Source: Halocaridina rubra (Eukaryota; Arthropoda; Malacostraca; Decapoda; Atyidae). Taken from it: DNA of 17,500 nucleotides. Of the stretch, positions 1 to 17,500 are shown in pieces. The position numbers and the translations under genes were made by a program. A model generated the notes under the pieces. That model was given only the letters and a program-made list of their open reading frames with translations. It was not told the DNA's origin and searched no databases. The DNA is taken from the NCBI GenBank assembly GCA_037179515.1, contig JAXCGZ010022677.1:187501-205000 (forward strand). The letters run 5' to 3'. How positions within the stretch are numbered: the first letter of the stretch is position 1; each line of letters begins with the position of its first letter.

Positions 1-38
1 GCGTTGGAAACCTCCGTAAGTGTGTTCCCTACTACAGA

Positions 39-39
<1 letters not shown>

Positions 40-118
<79 letters not shown>

Positions 119-185
119 GTAATAATAAAAATAACAATAATATTAGCACTACTACTATAAAGACTACTACTACTGCTACTACTAT

Positions 186-223
<38 letters not shown>

Positions 224-260
224 ATAATAATAATAATAATAATAATATTAATAATAATAG
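40..260. repeat. Trinucleotide microsatellites (AAT)n-(ACT)n-(AAT)n
   Basis: A run of AAT units at about 40-115 is followed by a mixed stretch, then ACT units at about 147-222, then AAT again to 260. The open frame across it encodes only Ile, Asn and Thr runs and is not a gene. Positions 261-559 are AT-rich DNA in which I see no gene. Confidence 0.95.
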
Positions 261-558
261 TGATTTATTATGCAGGTTTCCCTGGAAATTAATATCCCTA
301 CCAAAAAGACCAGAACCGACAATCTGCTGACGATCATATGATGAGCCATTTTAGAGAGGAGTTTTGAATCGTGACACCATTATAAACATAAAACAAAAAT
401 GACATCTGTAACGCACTGGATAAACCAACAGCTTCAGATATGAATATCAAAATAGAAATAATAGAATAAATATAAAAATAATATATGAAAAAAATGACTT
501 AACAATTACATCAAAATAAAAAATCTGGAATTTAGAACGCTAATATGTAACGATAAAG

Positions 559-559
<1 letters not shown>

Positions 560-637
<78 letters not shown>
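560..637. repeat. (AT)n microsatellite
   Basis: Near-perfect AT dinucleotides for about 78 bp. The following 638-832 is unique AT-rich sequence with no recognisable feature. Confidence 0.95.
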
Positions 638-642
<5 letters not shown>

Positions 643-832
643 TGTAATTACCCAGGCCATACAAGCGTAGTCACTTTTTAAATTTCACTTGAGAAGGTTT
701 CGAAGTGTGGTCTTAGCGGAAATTATTTCAATGCATGTTATTCACGTGGGGTTTCACAGTCTAATTTACTCAGATGATTGTTATATGCTTTTTTAAATAA
801 ATTATCTGCTCAAAACTGTATTTTTTTGTCTT

Positions 833-871
833 ATAATAATAATAATAATAATAACAATAATAATAGTAATC

Positions 872-966
<95 letters not shown>

Positions 967-988
967 GTAATAATAATAATAATAATAA
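833..988. repeat. (AAT)n microsatellite
   Basis: About 155 bp of AAT units with a few AAC and AGT interruptions. Poly-Leu and poly-Ile open frames on both strands are artefacts of this tract. Confidence 0.95.
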
Positions 989-1088
989 CAAAATTAATAA
1001 TATATATTCATACTTATTTATATTCATACTGGAATATTCGAAGCATGATGTTTCTTCAAGCATATATATTCTCCGATGCCCTTTGTGG

Positions 1089-1362
<274 letters not shown>

Positions 1363-1412
1363 TTTTGTAGATGAAATATCTCTGGTTACTCTCTAGTTAC
1401 ATCAGAGAGGAA

Positions 1413-2174
<762 letters not shown>

Positions 2175-2199
2175 AGGGTGATTATAGAATAATTACTGT

Positions 2200-2573
2200 A
2201 GGCAGACCTCCATTACTGTAGAATTTTACTTGGTGGTTATGGATAACTTTAAATAATGTTAAACTAGTTTTTTTTAGATCTTGCTTAAGTTGCGGAGGGA
2301 AGTTGAGGGAGTGGCTGTTGTCCTTATATAATTTAGAAAAGAGGTTATGATTGGCAAGATAGTTTGTCTTATTCTTTATTATGTTGTAGCCTCCCTGCTA
2401 GTTTCTTTGGTGGATTGAGGATCCTTCTCAAGCTGACAAATATGGCTGCAATTATCGTATAAACATAGACAACAGGATATGAGTTTGTCCGATTCATTCA
2501 TTTTACTTCTCTTAGTTGATTTACAACAAGAAAGTAAGTTCAATTTTGGGAGATTCTTGTTTCCTAAACTCAC
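2200..2573 (-). pseudogene. Possible decayed coding fragment of unknown family
   Basis: The minus strand carries an open stretch at about 2379-2573 (64 codons, including a C-C-x-C-x-C motif). It is followed in another frame by about 65 open codons (about 2208-2402) of ordinary amino-acid composition, including the string NHNLFSKLYKDNSHSLNFPP. Two neighbouring open stretches in different frames could be a broken gene or mobile-element relic. I do not recognise the protein. The segment adjoins the 3' end of the CR1-like LINE but is not in its frame. It could simply be chance open sequence. Confidence 0.22.
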
Positions 2574-2587
2574 CCTTTTATGTGTGT

Positions 2588-2615
2588 GATTACCTAATTG
2601 TGATTACCTAATTGT
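2588..2615 (-). repeat. 14-bp tandem repeat at the 3' terminus of the CR1-like LINE
   Basis: Two exact copies of GATTACCTAATTGT (2588-2601 and 2602-2615). On the element's own strand these are its last bases, with no poly(A). CR1 and L2-type LINEs are known to end in short tandem repeats rather than poly(A), so this marks the element's 3' end. Confidence 0.7.
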
Positions 2616-2676
2616 GTTTACGGGAAAGAGCCCAAAGCTCGTATCTTCCCGTCTCCTCATCGGTTCCATTTTAGAC

Positions 2677-4275
2677 TTAGTGATACTTATCGTACCTGTC
2701 CTTAAAACTATGGATTGAGATAGCATTAACTACCTCCTCGCTTAGCCAATTCCAATTATCAACTACTCTTACACTGAAAAAGTATTTCCTTACATCCTGC
2801 AAAGAAGTTTTCTTACGAAGCTTCAAACTATGACCTCTAGCTCTAGAGCCAGCCATATCGAAATATCGATCCCTATCCACTCTATCATAACCATGAAGGA
2901 ATTTAAAGACTGTCACCATATCCCCCCTTACTCTTCTAGCTTCGAGTGATGGCAAGTCTAATTCCCTCAGCCTCTCATCATAACCGAGATTGCGTATTTC
3001 TGGCACCAGTTTCGTGGCATGTCTTTGAACTTTTTCAAGCTTAGCTATGTGCTTTTTCAAGTGCGGATTCCAAAAGGGGGCTGCATATTCGAGTTTTGGC
3101 CTCACATAGGTTACATAAATATTTATGAACATTTCCTTGTCCATGTGCCTGAAGGCTACCCTTACATTTGATAAGAATGCATATGCTGCCCTTACTACGC
3201 CATTTATATGTATTTCTGGAGACAAATCTGCCAGTATGTTTACTCCTAGATCTCTCTCATTTTCTGTCTCTTGAAGTTTTACTCCAGCCACCGAGTAGTC
3301 AAGCTTGGGCCTTCTTGCACTTGTACCCATTCTCATTACCTTACATTTTGAGGTATTGAATTTCATTAGCCACTTTTCTGACCACTCATGCAGATTATTT
3401 AGATCCTCCTGAAGTTCTCTACCATTGTTCTCGTTTTTTACTTTCTTCACAATCTTTGCATCATCTGCAAACATATTCATGAATGAATTTACAGACTCTG
3501 GTAGGTCATTTACATATACAAGGAACAAAAGTGGCCCTAAAACTAAACCCTGTGGAACTCCACTACTAACTCTTCTCCATTCAGACACTGAGTGTCTTAC
3601 TCTAACCCTCTGTTCCCTTCCTTCTAGGTAAGTTTTTATCCATTCCAAGACATTTCCACCTATTCTAGCCATTGATTGCAGCTTCCTAATAAGTCTCCCA
3701 CGTGGAACAGTGTCAAACGCTTTCTGGAAGTCTAGGAATATGCAATCTGCCCAGCCCTCTCTTTCCTGTAAGATTTGGCTTACCTCATCATAAAATTCTA
3801 ATAAGTTTGTTACTGTTGATCTTCCTTCTCTGAAGCCATGTTGCCTCACTGACAAAAAGTTGAAGGATTCCAAGTGAAGAGAGATATGTTTCCTTAGTAG
3901 TTTCTCCATAACTTTGCAAACTATGCTGGTCAAGGAAACTGGTCTATAGTTCAGAGCCGTATCCCTCCTTCCCTTTTTGAAGATAGGTATCACATTTGCT
4001 TGTTTCCAGCATCTTGGAATCTCCCCCGACTCCAGTGACTCCTTAAATATGATACTTAGTGCCACTGATATTGTGTTTGCGCATTTTTTAAGCACATGAG
4101 GGGATATGTCATCAGGACCTGTAGCTTTATGAACATCTAAATCCATCAGCGCTTTGCATACCTCTGTGGCTGTAAGGTTGATGTTCTCTAATACCGGCCC
4201 TTGAGCTTCTATCACTGCAATCTGAGGGGATGGGGTATTTTCTACTGTAAATACTGACTGAAACTCCTTGTTCAA
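2677..4275 (-). pseudogene. LINE reverse transcriptase domain (CR1-like), downstream of a nonsense codon
   Basis: This is the RT half of the element polyprotein, 532 codons to a TAA at 2677-2679. Within this segment the palm motifs are LDFQKAFD (about residues 181-188, first catalytic Asp), SGVPQG (about 238-243) and FADD (about 269-272, catalytic Asp pair). NYRPVSLTS lies near 109-117. A C-terminal thumb/connection region has LEKVQRHATKLVPE. RT would copy the element RNA at the nicked target site. The first codon used here is TTG and is not a true start: the frame continues upstream through a TGA at 4282-4284 into the endonuclease. The RT itself is otherwise uninterrupted, so this is a young copy. 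It must come from one polyprotein, not a separate gene. Confidence 0.88.
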
Positions 4276-4281
4276 TTCTTT

Positions 4282-5595
4282 TCAGATCTCTTCGTCCGTC
4301 TCAGTGATGCTTCCATCCGCTCTCTTTAGCCTTAAAACCTGTTCTTTTACCTTCAGTTTTCCTCTGATAAAGCTGTGGAAAAGCTTGGGATTTTCTTTAG
4401 CCTTCCTGGTGATGTCCCTCTCATAATCTCTCTCTGCCTCTCTCCTTTTACTTAGGTAGTCATTTCTTGCTCTTTTGTAGGTTTGCCAGGCATTTATGTT
4501 TTTTCTCGTCCTATACCTTTTCCAGCATTTGTCTCTCCACTCCTTAGCTCTTTTACACCCATTATCGAACCATTTCTCTCTGGCATGAATTACACCTACT
4601 TTGGTGACAGGTATGCAGCAATCTACTATCTTCCCATATTTCTCACAAAAGATGTCATACATTTCTTGTACAGATTTGTTGTAAAATAAGGTTCTCCAGT
4701 CAATAACTGCAAAAAGCTCATTCATTTTGATGTAATCTCCTTTCGGATAGTTCCTCCTCATGTCCTCAGTGCCTCTACTCTCAGGAAGAATGTCTTCAAT
4801 GATATACTCCATCAACAACACACAGTGGTCACTCTTTCCAATTGGTGGTTCATACTCAATATTTTCAATATCCAACACATTATTTGTGAACACTAGATCA
4901 AGTAGTGATGGCTCATCCCCACCCCTGGCTCTTGATGGTTCCATTACATGTTGGTGTAGGAAATTCCCTTGTACGCAATCTAGGAATCTTGCCCCAAATG
5001 AGTCCTCACCACTGTGTGGGTCAAGATTTATCCAATCTATCTCTTTATGATTAAAGTCTCCCATAATCAAAATCCTACATTTTTTCTCCCGTGCCATGCT
5101 AACAACTGAGTTTATGACTTCAATAGTACCTATATGACTTTCCTCATAAATTTCAAGCCTATTTTGGTTCCTTGGTGGGTTGTATACAACAGTTATTATA
5201 ATGCTCTCTGACCCAGTATTTATGCGAGCAACAAGAAATTCCCTGAACTCACTTTCTATAGCCAAGTTTATTTCTTCAACTTGAATCCTCTCACTTATGA
5301 GCAGTGCTATCCCTCCACCAGTCCTCTCAGATCTTTCAACCCTTAGTATTCTGAAGCCCTTAGGAAAAACTGTGACACTGTTTATGTCCTCACTCAACTT
5401 AGTCTCTGTAATTGCTACTATATCTGCCTTACTGTTGTGAATCCTATCTTTTAATTCTACTGCCTTACCAGCTAATCCATCAGCATTTGTGTATAACAAT
5501 CTTAATGAGGCCCCATCCCCTGATCTACTGTCATTATCTTCTTTATCTCCCCTTTGTCTGGAAGTATTCTGTAACGAAAATTTTTCTTCTCTTCT
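4282..5595 (-). pseudogene. LINE endonuclease domain (EEP/APE type), CR1-like, ended by TGA
   Basis: This is the N-terminal part of the element polyprotein; the domain would nick the target DNA to prime reverse transcription. Counting from 5499, the sequence shows Asn5 in TNADG, Glu32 in ITETKL, GDFN at 147-150, LLDLVFTN at about 199-206 and SDH at 223-225, the expected catalytic set of the exonuclease-endonuclease-phosphatase fold. The usual YRPP motif reads YNPP (106-109). The frame is open upstream of 5499 to a stop at 5596-5598, with a basic/polar linker, and codon 5499 is TTG, so no real start remains. It ends at TGA 4282-4284, only a few codons before the RT begins in the same frame. 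This stop is the only visible break. Confidence 0.87.
4353..4453. repeat. Direct repeat, internal LINE copy (partner 5608-5708)
   Basis: These 101 bp inside the endonuclease-RT linker are identical base for base to 5608-5708, 1255 bp away, in the same orientation. Confidence 0.93.
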
Positions 5596-5607
5596 TCATT
5601 TCTTTCA

Positions 5608-5708
5608 TCAGTTTTCCTCTGATAAAGCTGTGGAAAAGCTTGGGATTTTCTTTAGCCTTCCTGGTGATGTCCCTCTCATAATCTCTCTCTGCCTCTCTCC
5701 TTTTACTT
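5608..5708. repeat. Direct repeat, displaced copy at the LINE 5' end
   Basis: An exact copy of 4353-4453 joined to the truncated 5' end of the LINE and abutting the GT tract. Such a piece could arise by template jumping during reverse transcription, or by recombination between two copies. The absence of any mismatch suggests it formed at, or soon after, insertion. Confidence 0.9.
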
Positions 5709-5713
5709 GTGTG

Positions 5714-5804
<91 letters not shown>
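5709..5804. repeat. (GT)n microsatellite
   Basis: About 96 bp of GT with one GC interruption, followed by a T-run. It lies directly against the 5' end of the LINE. Confidence 0.95.
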
Positions 5805-5807
<3 letters not shown>

Positions 5808-5832
5808 TTTTTAATACGTAAGTGATATGGAG

Positions 5833-5861
5833 TGGAATTCTTTGCTCCTCAAAGAATTCCA
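5833..5861. other. Perfect 12-bp inverted repeat (hairpin)
   Basis: TGGAATTCTTTG and CAAAGAATTCCA flank the 5-base loop CTCCT. It sits at the edge of dispersed repeat R2 copy 1. Confidence 0.75.
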
Positions 5862-6160
5862 TGCAGTAGGTTGGCCTGTGGCACCAACCGCCATTGCGAT
5901 ACTACACTGAAGGGTCTTGTGGACTTAAATAAGACTGTCCAGGACAGTCCGATGTTAAATTTTCGTTCAATTACGGTTCTCTTTCTATGCCTACATCAAC
6001 ACCGAATATTCTTGGAAATTCGTTACACATATCTTATTATCCCTTCATATCTAACAAGTCACAATGCTCCCCATTTCTGTTTCTTTTTGTGTGTTCCTCG
6101 TGCCCAGGCCCGTTGAAGGTAGAATAATTATTTTTTGGCCCGTCCTGGTGTCACAATCAT
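5862..6160 (+). repeat. Dispersed repeat R2, copy 1
   Basis: Roughly 300 bp similar over its length to the reverse complement of 16859-17140. Shared blocks include GAAGGGTCTTNTGGACTTAA, CTACATCAACACC, ACAAGTCACAA and a terminal block CCCGTCCTGGTGTCACAATC. It is followed by an A-run (about 6161-6169). Apparent open frames in the two copies are similar only because the DNA is. The A-run at the end suggests a retroposed element, but the family is not known to me. Confidence 0.75.
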
Positions 6161-6378
6161 AAAAAAAAACCTATCCTAATATCCTCTCTTCCCCCCCTCC
6201 TCCATACCATACGGCTTCATCATAATTACGTAAAATAAATAAATCCATTGTTTCGACACTAAATTTTTTTTTTTATTGCCATATCTCCTTCACCGAAGGT
6301 CAATTATTAGTGCCCTTGTCATGACATTTATTACGTAATATTTATATAATCATTGCATTAGCGTATACAAATAGATGC

Positions 6379-6432
6379 ACATACATACATACATACAGAC
6401 AGACGTACGGACGGACAGACAGACATACACAT
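6379..6432. repeat. (ACAT)n/(ACAG)n tetranucleotide tract
   Basis: About 55 bp of ACAT, GACA and GACG tetranucleotides. Between R2 copy 1 and this tract (6170-6378) I see only AT-rich sequence. Confidence 0.85.
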
Positions 6433-6493
6433 ACGTTAAAATTTTTTTTTTTTGTAACTCACTTATTCATATGGCATGACGACTCAATTTAGC

Positions 6494-6523
6494 TTAGGTT
6501 GGGTTGGGTTGGGTTAGGTTAGG
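6494..6523. repeat. Telomere-like TTAGG/TTGGG repeat
   Basis: Six contiguous pentamers: TTAGG, TTGGG three times, TTAGG twice, with degenerate GGTTAGG units to about 6558. TTAGG is the common arthropod telomere unit. Here it is an interstitial, diverged patch. Confidence 0.75.
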
Positions 6524-6660
6524 CAGGTTAAACTGACGTCACGTTGGATGAGGTTAGGTATAATAAAATAGGTAATATCTTGGCCAATGTTTTTGCATGT
6601 GCAAATCTAGAATGATTGTTTAAAAAAAAAATGAAATAGAAATATGTCAATTTCAAATCT

Positions 6661-7030
<370 letters not shown>

Positions 7031-7041
7031 CAAACCATAAT

Positions 7042-7122
<81 letters not shown>
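7042..7122. repeat. (TA)n microsatellite
   Basis: About 80 bp of TA with one TTA interruption. Confidence 0.95.
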
Positions 7123-7126
<4 letters not shown>

Positions 7127-7231
7127 CTGTGCTATAATTACTAAGGACTGATGAAAACTTAGTCATCAACTTTCATATACCAAGATTAACTTAATATATG
7201 CAAAAAACCATCTGTGGAGAGTGACTGAGCA

Positions 7232-7234
<3 letters not shown>

Positions 7235-7320
<86 letters not shown>
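7235..7320. repeat. (GA)n microsatellite
   Basis: About 86 bp of uninterrupted GA, roughly 430 bp upstream of the start codon of the cysteine-rich gene. Confidence 0.95.
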
Positions 7321-7323
<3 letters not shown>

Positions 7324-7467
7324 TTTAAAATTTAATGGGATCTCTAAGTAACACCTGTGGTAAAGGTAAACGACATTATTTTTAATCACTTAAACATCTG
7401 AGTAGAGGAGTTAGTATGTGTAGTGTTTTGAAATATACTGCAAGTGGAATTTCAAGTTTTTTCGCAG

Positions 7468-7749
7468 ATTTTGATAGGCTCTTTATCAGAGAAGGTGAGC
7501 TAAGTGATACGTCCCTTTCCTCTACATATTTATTATGAATAGTTTATTCATTATCTTCGTATATAGGTATAACAAAAACACCATTGTTGCAATATCCATA
7601 TAACTAGTAAATATAAGAATGAATCTACTAAAATGCAAGTGACAAAGACATAAACGCTTAACAAATACTTGGGTAATTTTTTTTCTTTAATTCACAGGAT
7701 ATACTCTAAGAGAAGAATTGTTCCTGGTGACCAGCTTTCAGATATAGAA
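7468..7749 (+). other. Candidate 5' UTR of the cysteine-rich gene, with a possible leader intron
   Basis: A pyrimidine-rich acceptor, TTCTTTAATTCACAG, ends at 7697, and 52 bases without any ATG follow to the start codon at 7750. A donor-like AAG|GTGAGC lies at 7494/7495, so a 203-bp leader intron (7495-7697) is plausible. The upstream leader exon would end at 7494; a start at 7468 after TTCGCAG is one possibility, and the true start site is unknown. I see no convincing TATA box. This is inference from splice-like sequence only. Confidence 0.35.
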
Positions 7750-14993
<7,244 letters not shown>

Positions 14994-15093
14994 AAAAGAG
15001 AGGCAAAGGATGGCAGATGAAGATAATGATCATAGTGTTTCTTAGTAACTTCCTGTATTTCTAAAATGAAGCGGATAAAAGATTAAATATATG

Positions 15094-15103
15094 AATAAAT
15101 AAA
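15094..15103 (+). terminator. Overlapping AATAAA poly(A) signals
   Basis: AATAAATAAA, about 100 bp after the stop codon, holds two AATAAA hexamers. Simple AT-rich sequence makes chance occurrence likely. Confidence 0.35.
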
Positions 15104-15145
15104 TAGATAAATAAGAAAATAATGGATATTTACATTTAATATTGC

Positions 15146-15227
<82 letters not shown>

Positions 15228-15228
15228 G

Positions 15229-15261
<33 letters not shown>

Positions 15262-15335
15262 GTTTATGCTGTTCTTGTTTTAGGATATTCTGTTTGGTAG
15301 TGATGATGATGATAATAATAATGATAATTACATTG
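15146..15335. repeat. (TTA)n microsatellite with trailing GAT/AAT units
   Basis: About 115 bp of TTA (to 15260) with one TTG-TCA break, then a short unique stretch and GAT/AAT units at about 15299-15335. Confidence 0.93.
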
Positions 15336-15641
15336 ATATTTCAATTTCAGTTTCGGCTCCGCAATCATGGATTCATTTCATTATCTAATTTAAAAGAAAA
15401 AAAACCCAGTAAATACCCATAATTTTTGTCTTTAATTCTTACAAAATTAGAATAGAAAAAGTAAACCGCAAAAGACAGGATTTGATTTAAAAATATGGAT
15501 TTTTTTTTTAATGTAACTTGTATTTCTGGTGTAAATCTTAACAGGATATTTATTTAATAATATACCTGGCAACATTGATGGATATCACCTTAAACCAGCC
15601 ACTTTTAATGTCAAGTGTGACTAAACCTTTTATTGGCCCTC

Positions 15642-15647
15642 AATAAA
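15642..15647 (+). terminator. Poly(A) signal AATAAA with downstream A-run
   Basis: CTCAATAAAGATATAAAAAAAA. This looks more like a genuine polyadenylation signal than 15094. It would suit a long 3' UTR from exon 6 or a terminal exon starting at 15352. The A-run could also mark a retroposed copy. Confidence 0.4.
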
Positions 15648-15756
15648 GATATAAAAAAAATTAAATTAATATTTAATTTATAGTATTTGCAGCCCTTCCA
15701 CATATCTTATGCACACGAAATATTACATATTCTATGTACTGTTAAGTTATATGCAT

Positions 15757-15935
15757 TAATGAGTCCCGCGGTAGCACAGTTGCTAGCATGCGACTAGGGA
15801 TATAACAATTCAGTATTTGAACAAACAGCGGGCAGTTAGGAAGGGTATACAGCCTTAATACCCCAGCTCTTACCTGTCTCTGTCCACCACTATTCGAAAC
15901 GGGGGTTAATAGCGATACATAAATTGACACTCAAC
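15757..15935 (+). mobile_element. tRNA-derived SINE, copy 2
   Basis: Begins TAATGAGTCCCGCGG with an A-box-like TAGCACAGTTG (15772-15782) and a decayed B-box (GTATTTGAACA, about 15813). The body then matches copy 1: GTTAGGAAGGGTATACAGCC, CCCCAGCTC, ACCTGTCT, TATTCG and GGGGGTTAATAG. Same family and orientation as 11866-12045. Confidence 0.7.
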
Positions 15936-16198
15936 AACATCGTTAAGTTCTGACTCACACATAGGCCGCCCACCACTGTACTTCTCACCTGCAAGTGATT
16001 TGCAGAGCATCATTACGCCAGAAACTCGGAGAGATTAAAAAGGAGAAGGGAGTGCAGGGTGTCGTGGTACAATGACAAATGACCCAATAAAGAAAAGACA
16101 CGCACGCACTCACACATACACATCACAGACTGTTCAGGTCTTACGATGGAGGCTTGTGGTTTCGAAAGCTTGCACATCAAGTCTTCAGGAAACTTTGG

Positions 16199-16305
16199 TC
16201 AAAAATCATTTCTGGCGAAGAGATTTGTTACTTTCCTGGGAGAATCGCTCTCAATGCCCTCTCTTCAAGGGAAAATTTAAAACATAGTGTCTTGAGACTT
16301 GTGTA
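16199..16305. repeat. Dispersed repeat R1, copy 3 (partial)
   Basis: AAATCATTTCTGGCGAAGAG near 16203 and ATAGTGTCTTGAGACTTGTG near 16283 match copy 2 blocks in order and spacing. Similarity is weak outside these. It lies just upstream of the Penelope-like fragment. Between SINE copy 2 and this copy (15936-16198) I see nothing supportable. Confidence 0.4.
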
Positions 16306-16315
16306 CGTCATGTAA

Positions 16316-16777
16316 TCCTCTCTGATACTATACCTATATGTCAAATTAGGCATTCCTTCAGTTACGGCCCTTTGCCTATACATACAGAGAATATTCTGGT
16401 GTAGATTGGCGCATAATAAAGGAATTATCAAAAATGACAAACCAGGTGTATATTCCATTACCTACATCGAGTATCAAAAGAAACACCCTATAGGAGAAAC
16501 AGGAAGAACCTTACAAATTAGAATTGAAAAATATCAAAGAGCTTGTCGACTTATGCTAGCAAATACTATGTTACCTAAACAGAGTGTAGATAATGATCAC
16601 ACAATCAACTGGAAAAGTACAAAGATAATTTATGAAATTCAAAATGTAGGGACGAGAAGAGTAGTTGAGGGAGCGCTAATAGATTTAAGCGATAATGTTG
16701 AAAATAAATCTTTTACTCAGGAAGACATGTGGGTTGTTAACACTACTGCTTGTAAAACGGGACAAGATAATCTTTAA
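16316..16777 (+). pseudogene. GIY-YIG endonuclease end of a Penelope-like element
   Basis: An open frame from 16316 to TAA 16775-16777 (153 codons) without a proper start; only TTG occurs at 16406. Counting from 16406, GVYSI lies at about 14-18, IGETGRTLQIRIEKYQRAC at about 29-47, DH-INW at about 63-68, and RRVVEGALIDL at about 84-94 (catalytic Glu region). This is the order of the C-terminal GIY-YIG nuclease of Penelope-like retroelements. YIG reads PIG, and the two positions where Penelope proteins have a Cys pair after GVY-I are both Tyr, so the nuclease is probably dead. The RT is missing upstream. The stop is in the expected place. Confidence 0.75.
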
Positions 16778-16858
16778 AACCTCTTGTACTGTTCCCTCTT
16801 TTGATTCAGCTTCTCATATTTCAGCACAGGTATCGGATGAAATTTTTTTTTTTCTTCT

Positions 16859-17140
16859 ATGATTGTGACACCAGGACGGGACAATAAAAAAAATAAAAAA
16901 ATCAGCCCTCATCAAGCCTGGGCACGAAGAAAAGTAAAAGTAAAAGGAAACAGAGATGGGGAGTGTTGTGACTTGTCAGATGTGAAAGCATAATAAGAGA
17001 TGTGTAATGAATATCCAAGAATATTTGGTGTTGATGTAGGCGTAGAAATAAAACCGTAACTGAAGGAAGACTACATCGAACTGTCTGGACAGTCCTAGTT
17101 AAGTCCAAAAGACCCTTCAGCTGTAGTTGAAATCTATCCA
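16859..17140 (-). repeat. Dispersed repeat R2, copy 2 (inverted)
   Basis: The reverse complement matches 5862-6160 block by block, ending with the same terminal block (ATGATTGTGACACCAGGACG on the plus strand). It lies about 11 kb from copy 1 in opposite orientation, at the far side of the gene. I see no gene in 17141-17500. Confidence 0.75.
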
Positions 17141-17500
17141 ACAGAATCCGATTTCAGGCACCGATGCTGGCGCTGAATAGGACTGGCGAGAATCCCAAAC
17201 ATCAATGAACAACACAGGTAATCACATCAGAATCGACAGCAGTTAGAAGATCGGCAGGCATGGCACAGAGAATTGTCGCAAACAATGGCATTACCTAATT
17301 GGCTATTGTACAAATTTGGTCTTCATATTTCAACTGAATTTTTAACAATAAGTGGTTACCTTAACAACTGTTATTAACTGTTTTATCTATCACTGTTACC
17401 TTTTTACATAAGACGTAATTAGTATAACCGGAAAGGCTAACTGTACATATTTACAAAAGGTTTTGCGCTTTATTTTAGATATAAAGCTATATATATTATT

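Larger units (their letters stand above)
2588..5708 (-). mobile_element. CR1-like non-LTR retrotransposon, 5'-truncated
   Basis: On the minus strand an apurinic/apyrimidinic-type endonuclease is followed in the same frame by a reverse transcriptase, a short 3' UTR and a tandem-repeat end. No ORF1 is present. The frame is open upstream of the endonuclease to about 5595, so the left end is a truncation. The outermost 101 bp (5608-5708) are an exact direct copy of 4353-4453. The element lies between TGTGTGTG on its 3' side (2581-2588) and a GT tract on its 5' side (5709 on), so it probably inserted into a GT repeat. Assignment to CR1 rests on the NYRPVSLTS, SGVPQG and LEKVQRHATKLVPE-type motifs; another Jockey-group clade is possible. 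Confidence 0.85.

Noticed and set aside
3168..5681. Plus-strand open frames of 60-96 codons inside the CR1-like LINE
   Set aside because: Antisense shadows of the endonuclease and RT frames; no family motifs.
5489..5862. Open frames running through the GT tract (Val-Cys and Thr-His repeats)
   Set aside because: Simple-repeat translation joined to LINE sequence.
5832..6116. 94-codon open frame similar to a minus-strand frame at 16902-17141
   Set aside because: The resemblance reflects two copies of repeat R2. The reading frames have no conserved start and are interrupted differently, so repeat DNA is the simpler explanation.
15345..15385. Resemblance of CGGCTCCGCAATCATGG to the end of exon 1 (CGGCTCCACCTCCATGG)
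   Set aside because: About 15 of 21 bases match, and no signal-peptide coding precedes it, so a duplicated first exon is not supported.

Overview
The window looks like nuclear DNA of a decapod crustacean, probably a penaeid-like shrimp. This is an inference from three things: extreme microsatellite density (long TA, GA/CT, GT/CA and AAT tracts), TTAGG-type telomere-like motifs, and a mix of CR1-like, RTE-like and Penelope-like retroelements with tRNA-derived SINEs. There are no bacterial features, and no rRNA, functional tRNA or CRISPR array was seen.

Layout. Positions 1-2170 are microsatellites with short unique stretches and one copy of a dispersed repeat (R1). Positions 2588-5708 hold a minus-strand CR1-like LINE with endonuclease and reverse transcriptase in one frame broken by a single TGA; its 5' end carries an exact 101-bp direct copy of an internal segment. 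Positions 5709-7320 hold a GT tract, a second dispersed repeat (R2), a TTAGG-like patch, GA tracts and a second R1 copy.

The main host signal lies in 7750-14993 on the plus strand. Six short exons (7750-7824, 9381-9423, 13115-13204, 13643-13698, 14346-14448, 14974-14993) have GT-AG borders and keep one frame throughout. They encode a 128-residue secreted protein: a 21-residue signal peptide, then two tandem modules of eight cysteines, each ending C-x-C-C. I do not recognise the family. It is the best candidate here for something undescribed.

The introns are crowded with mobile DNA. Intron 1 has an antisense, decayed RTE-like LINE whose coding end contains an expanded CT/GA microsatellite. 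Intron 2 has a sense RTE-like LINE, a tRNA-derived SINE and a TA tract of about 300 bp ending just before the next exon. Intron 3 has a MITE with terminal inverted repeats. Introns 4 and 5 carry CA/TA and TA tracts.

Positions 15000-17500 hold a TTA tract, a second SINE copy, a third R1 copy, the GIY-YIG endonuclease end of a Penelope-like element with altered key residues, and a second, inverted R2 copy. Most long open frames in the window are translated microsatellites or retroelement pieces; only the cysteine-rich gene looks like a host gene.
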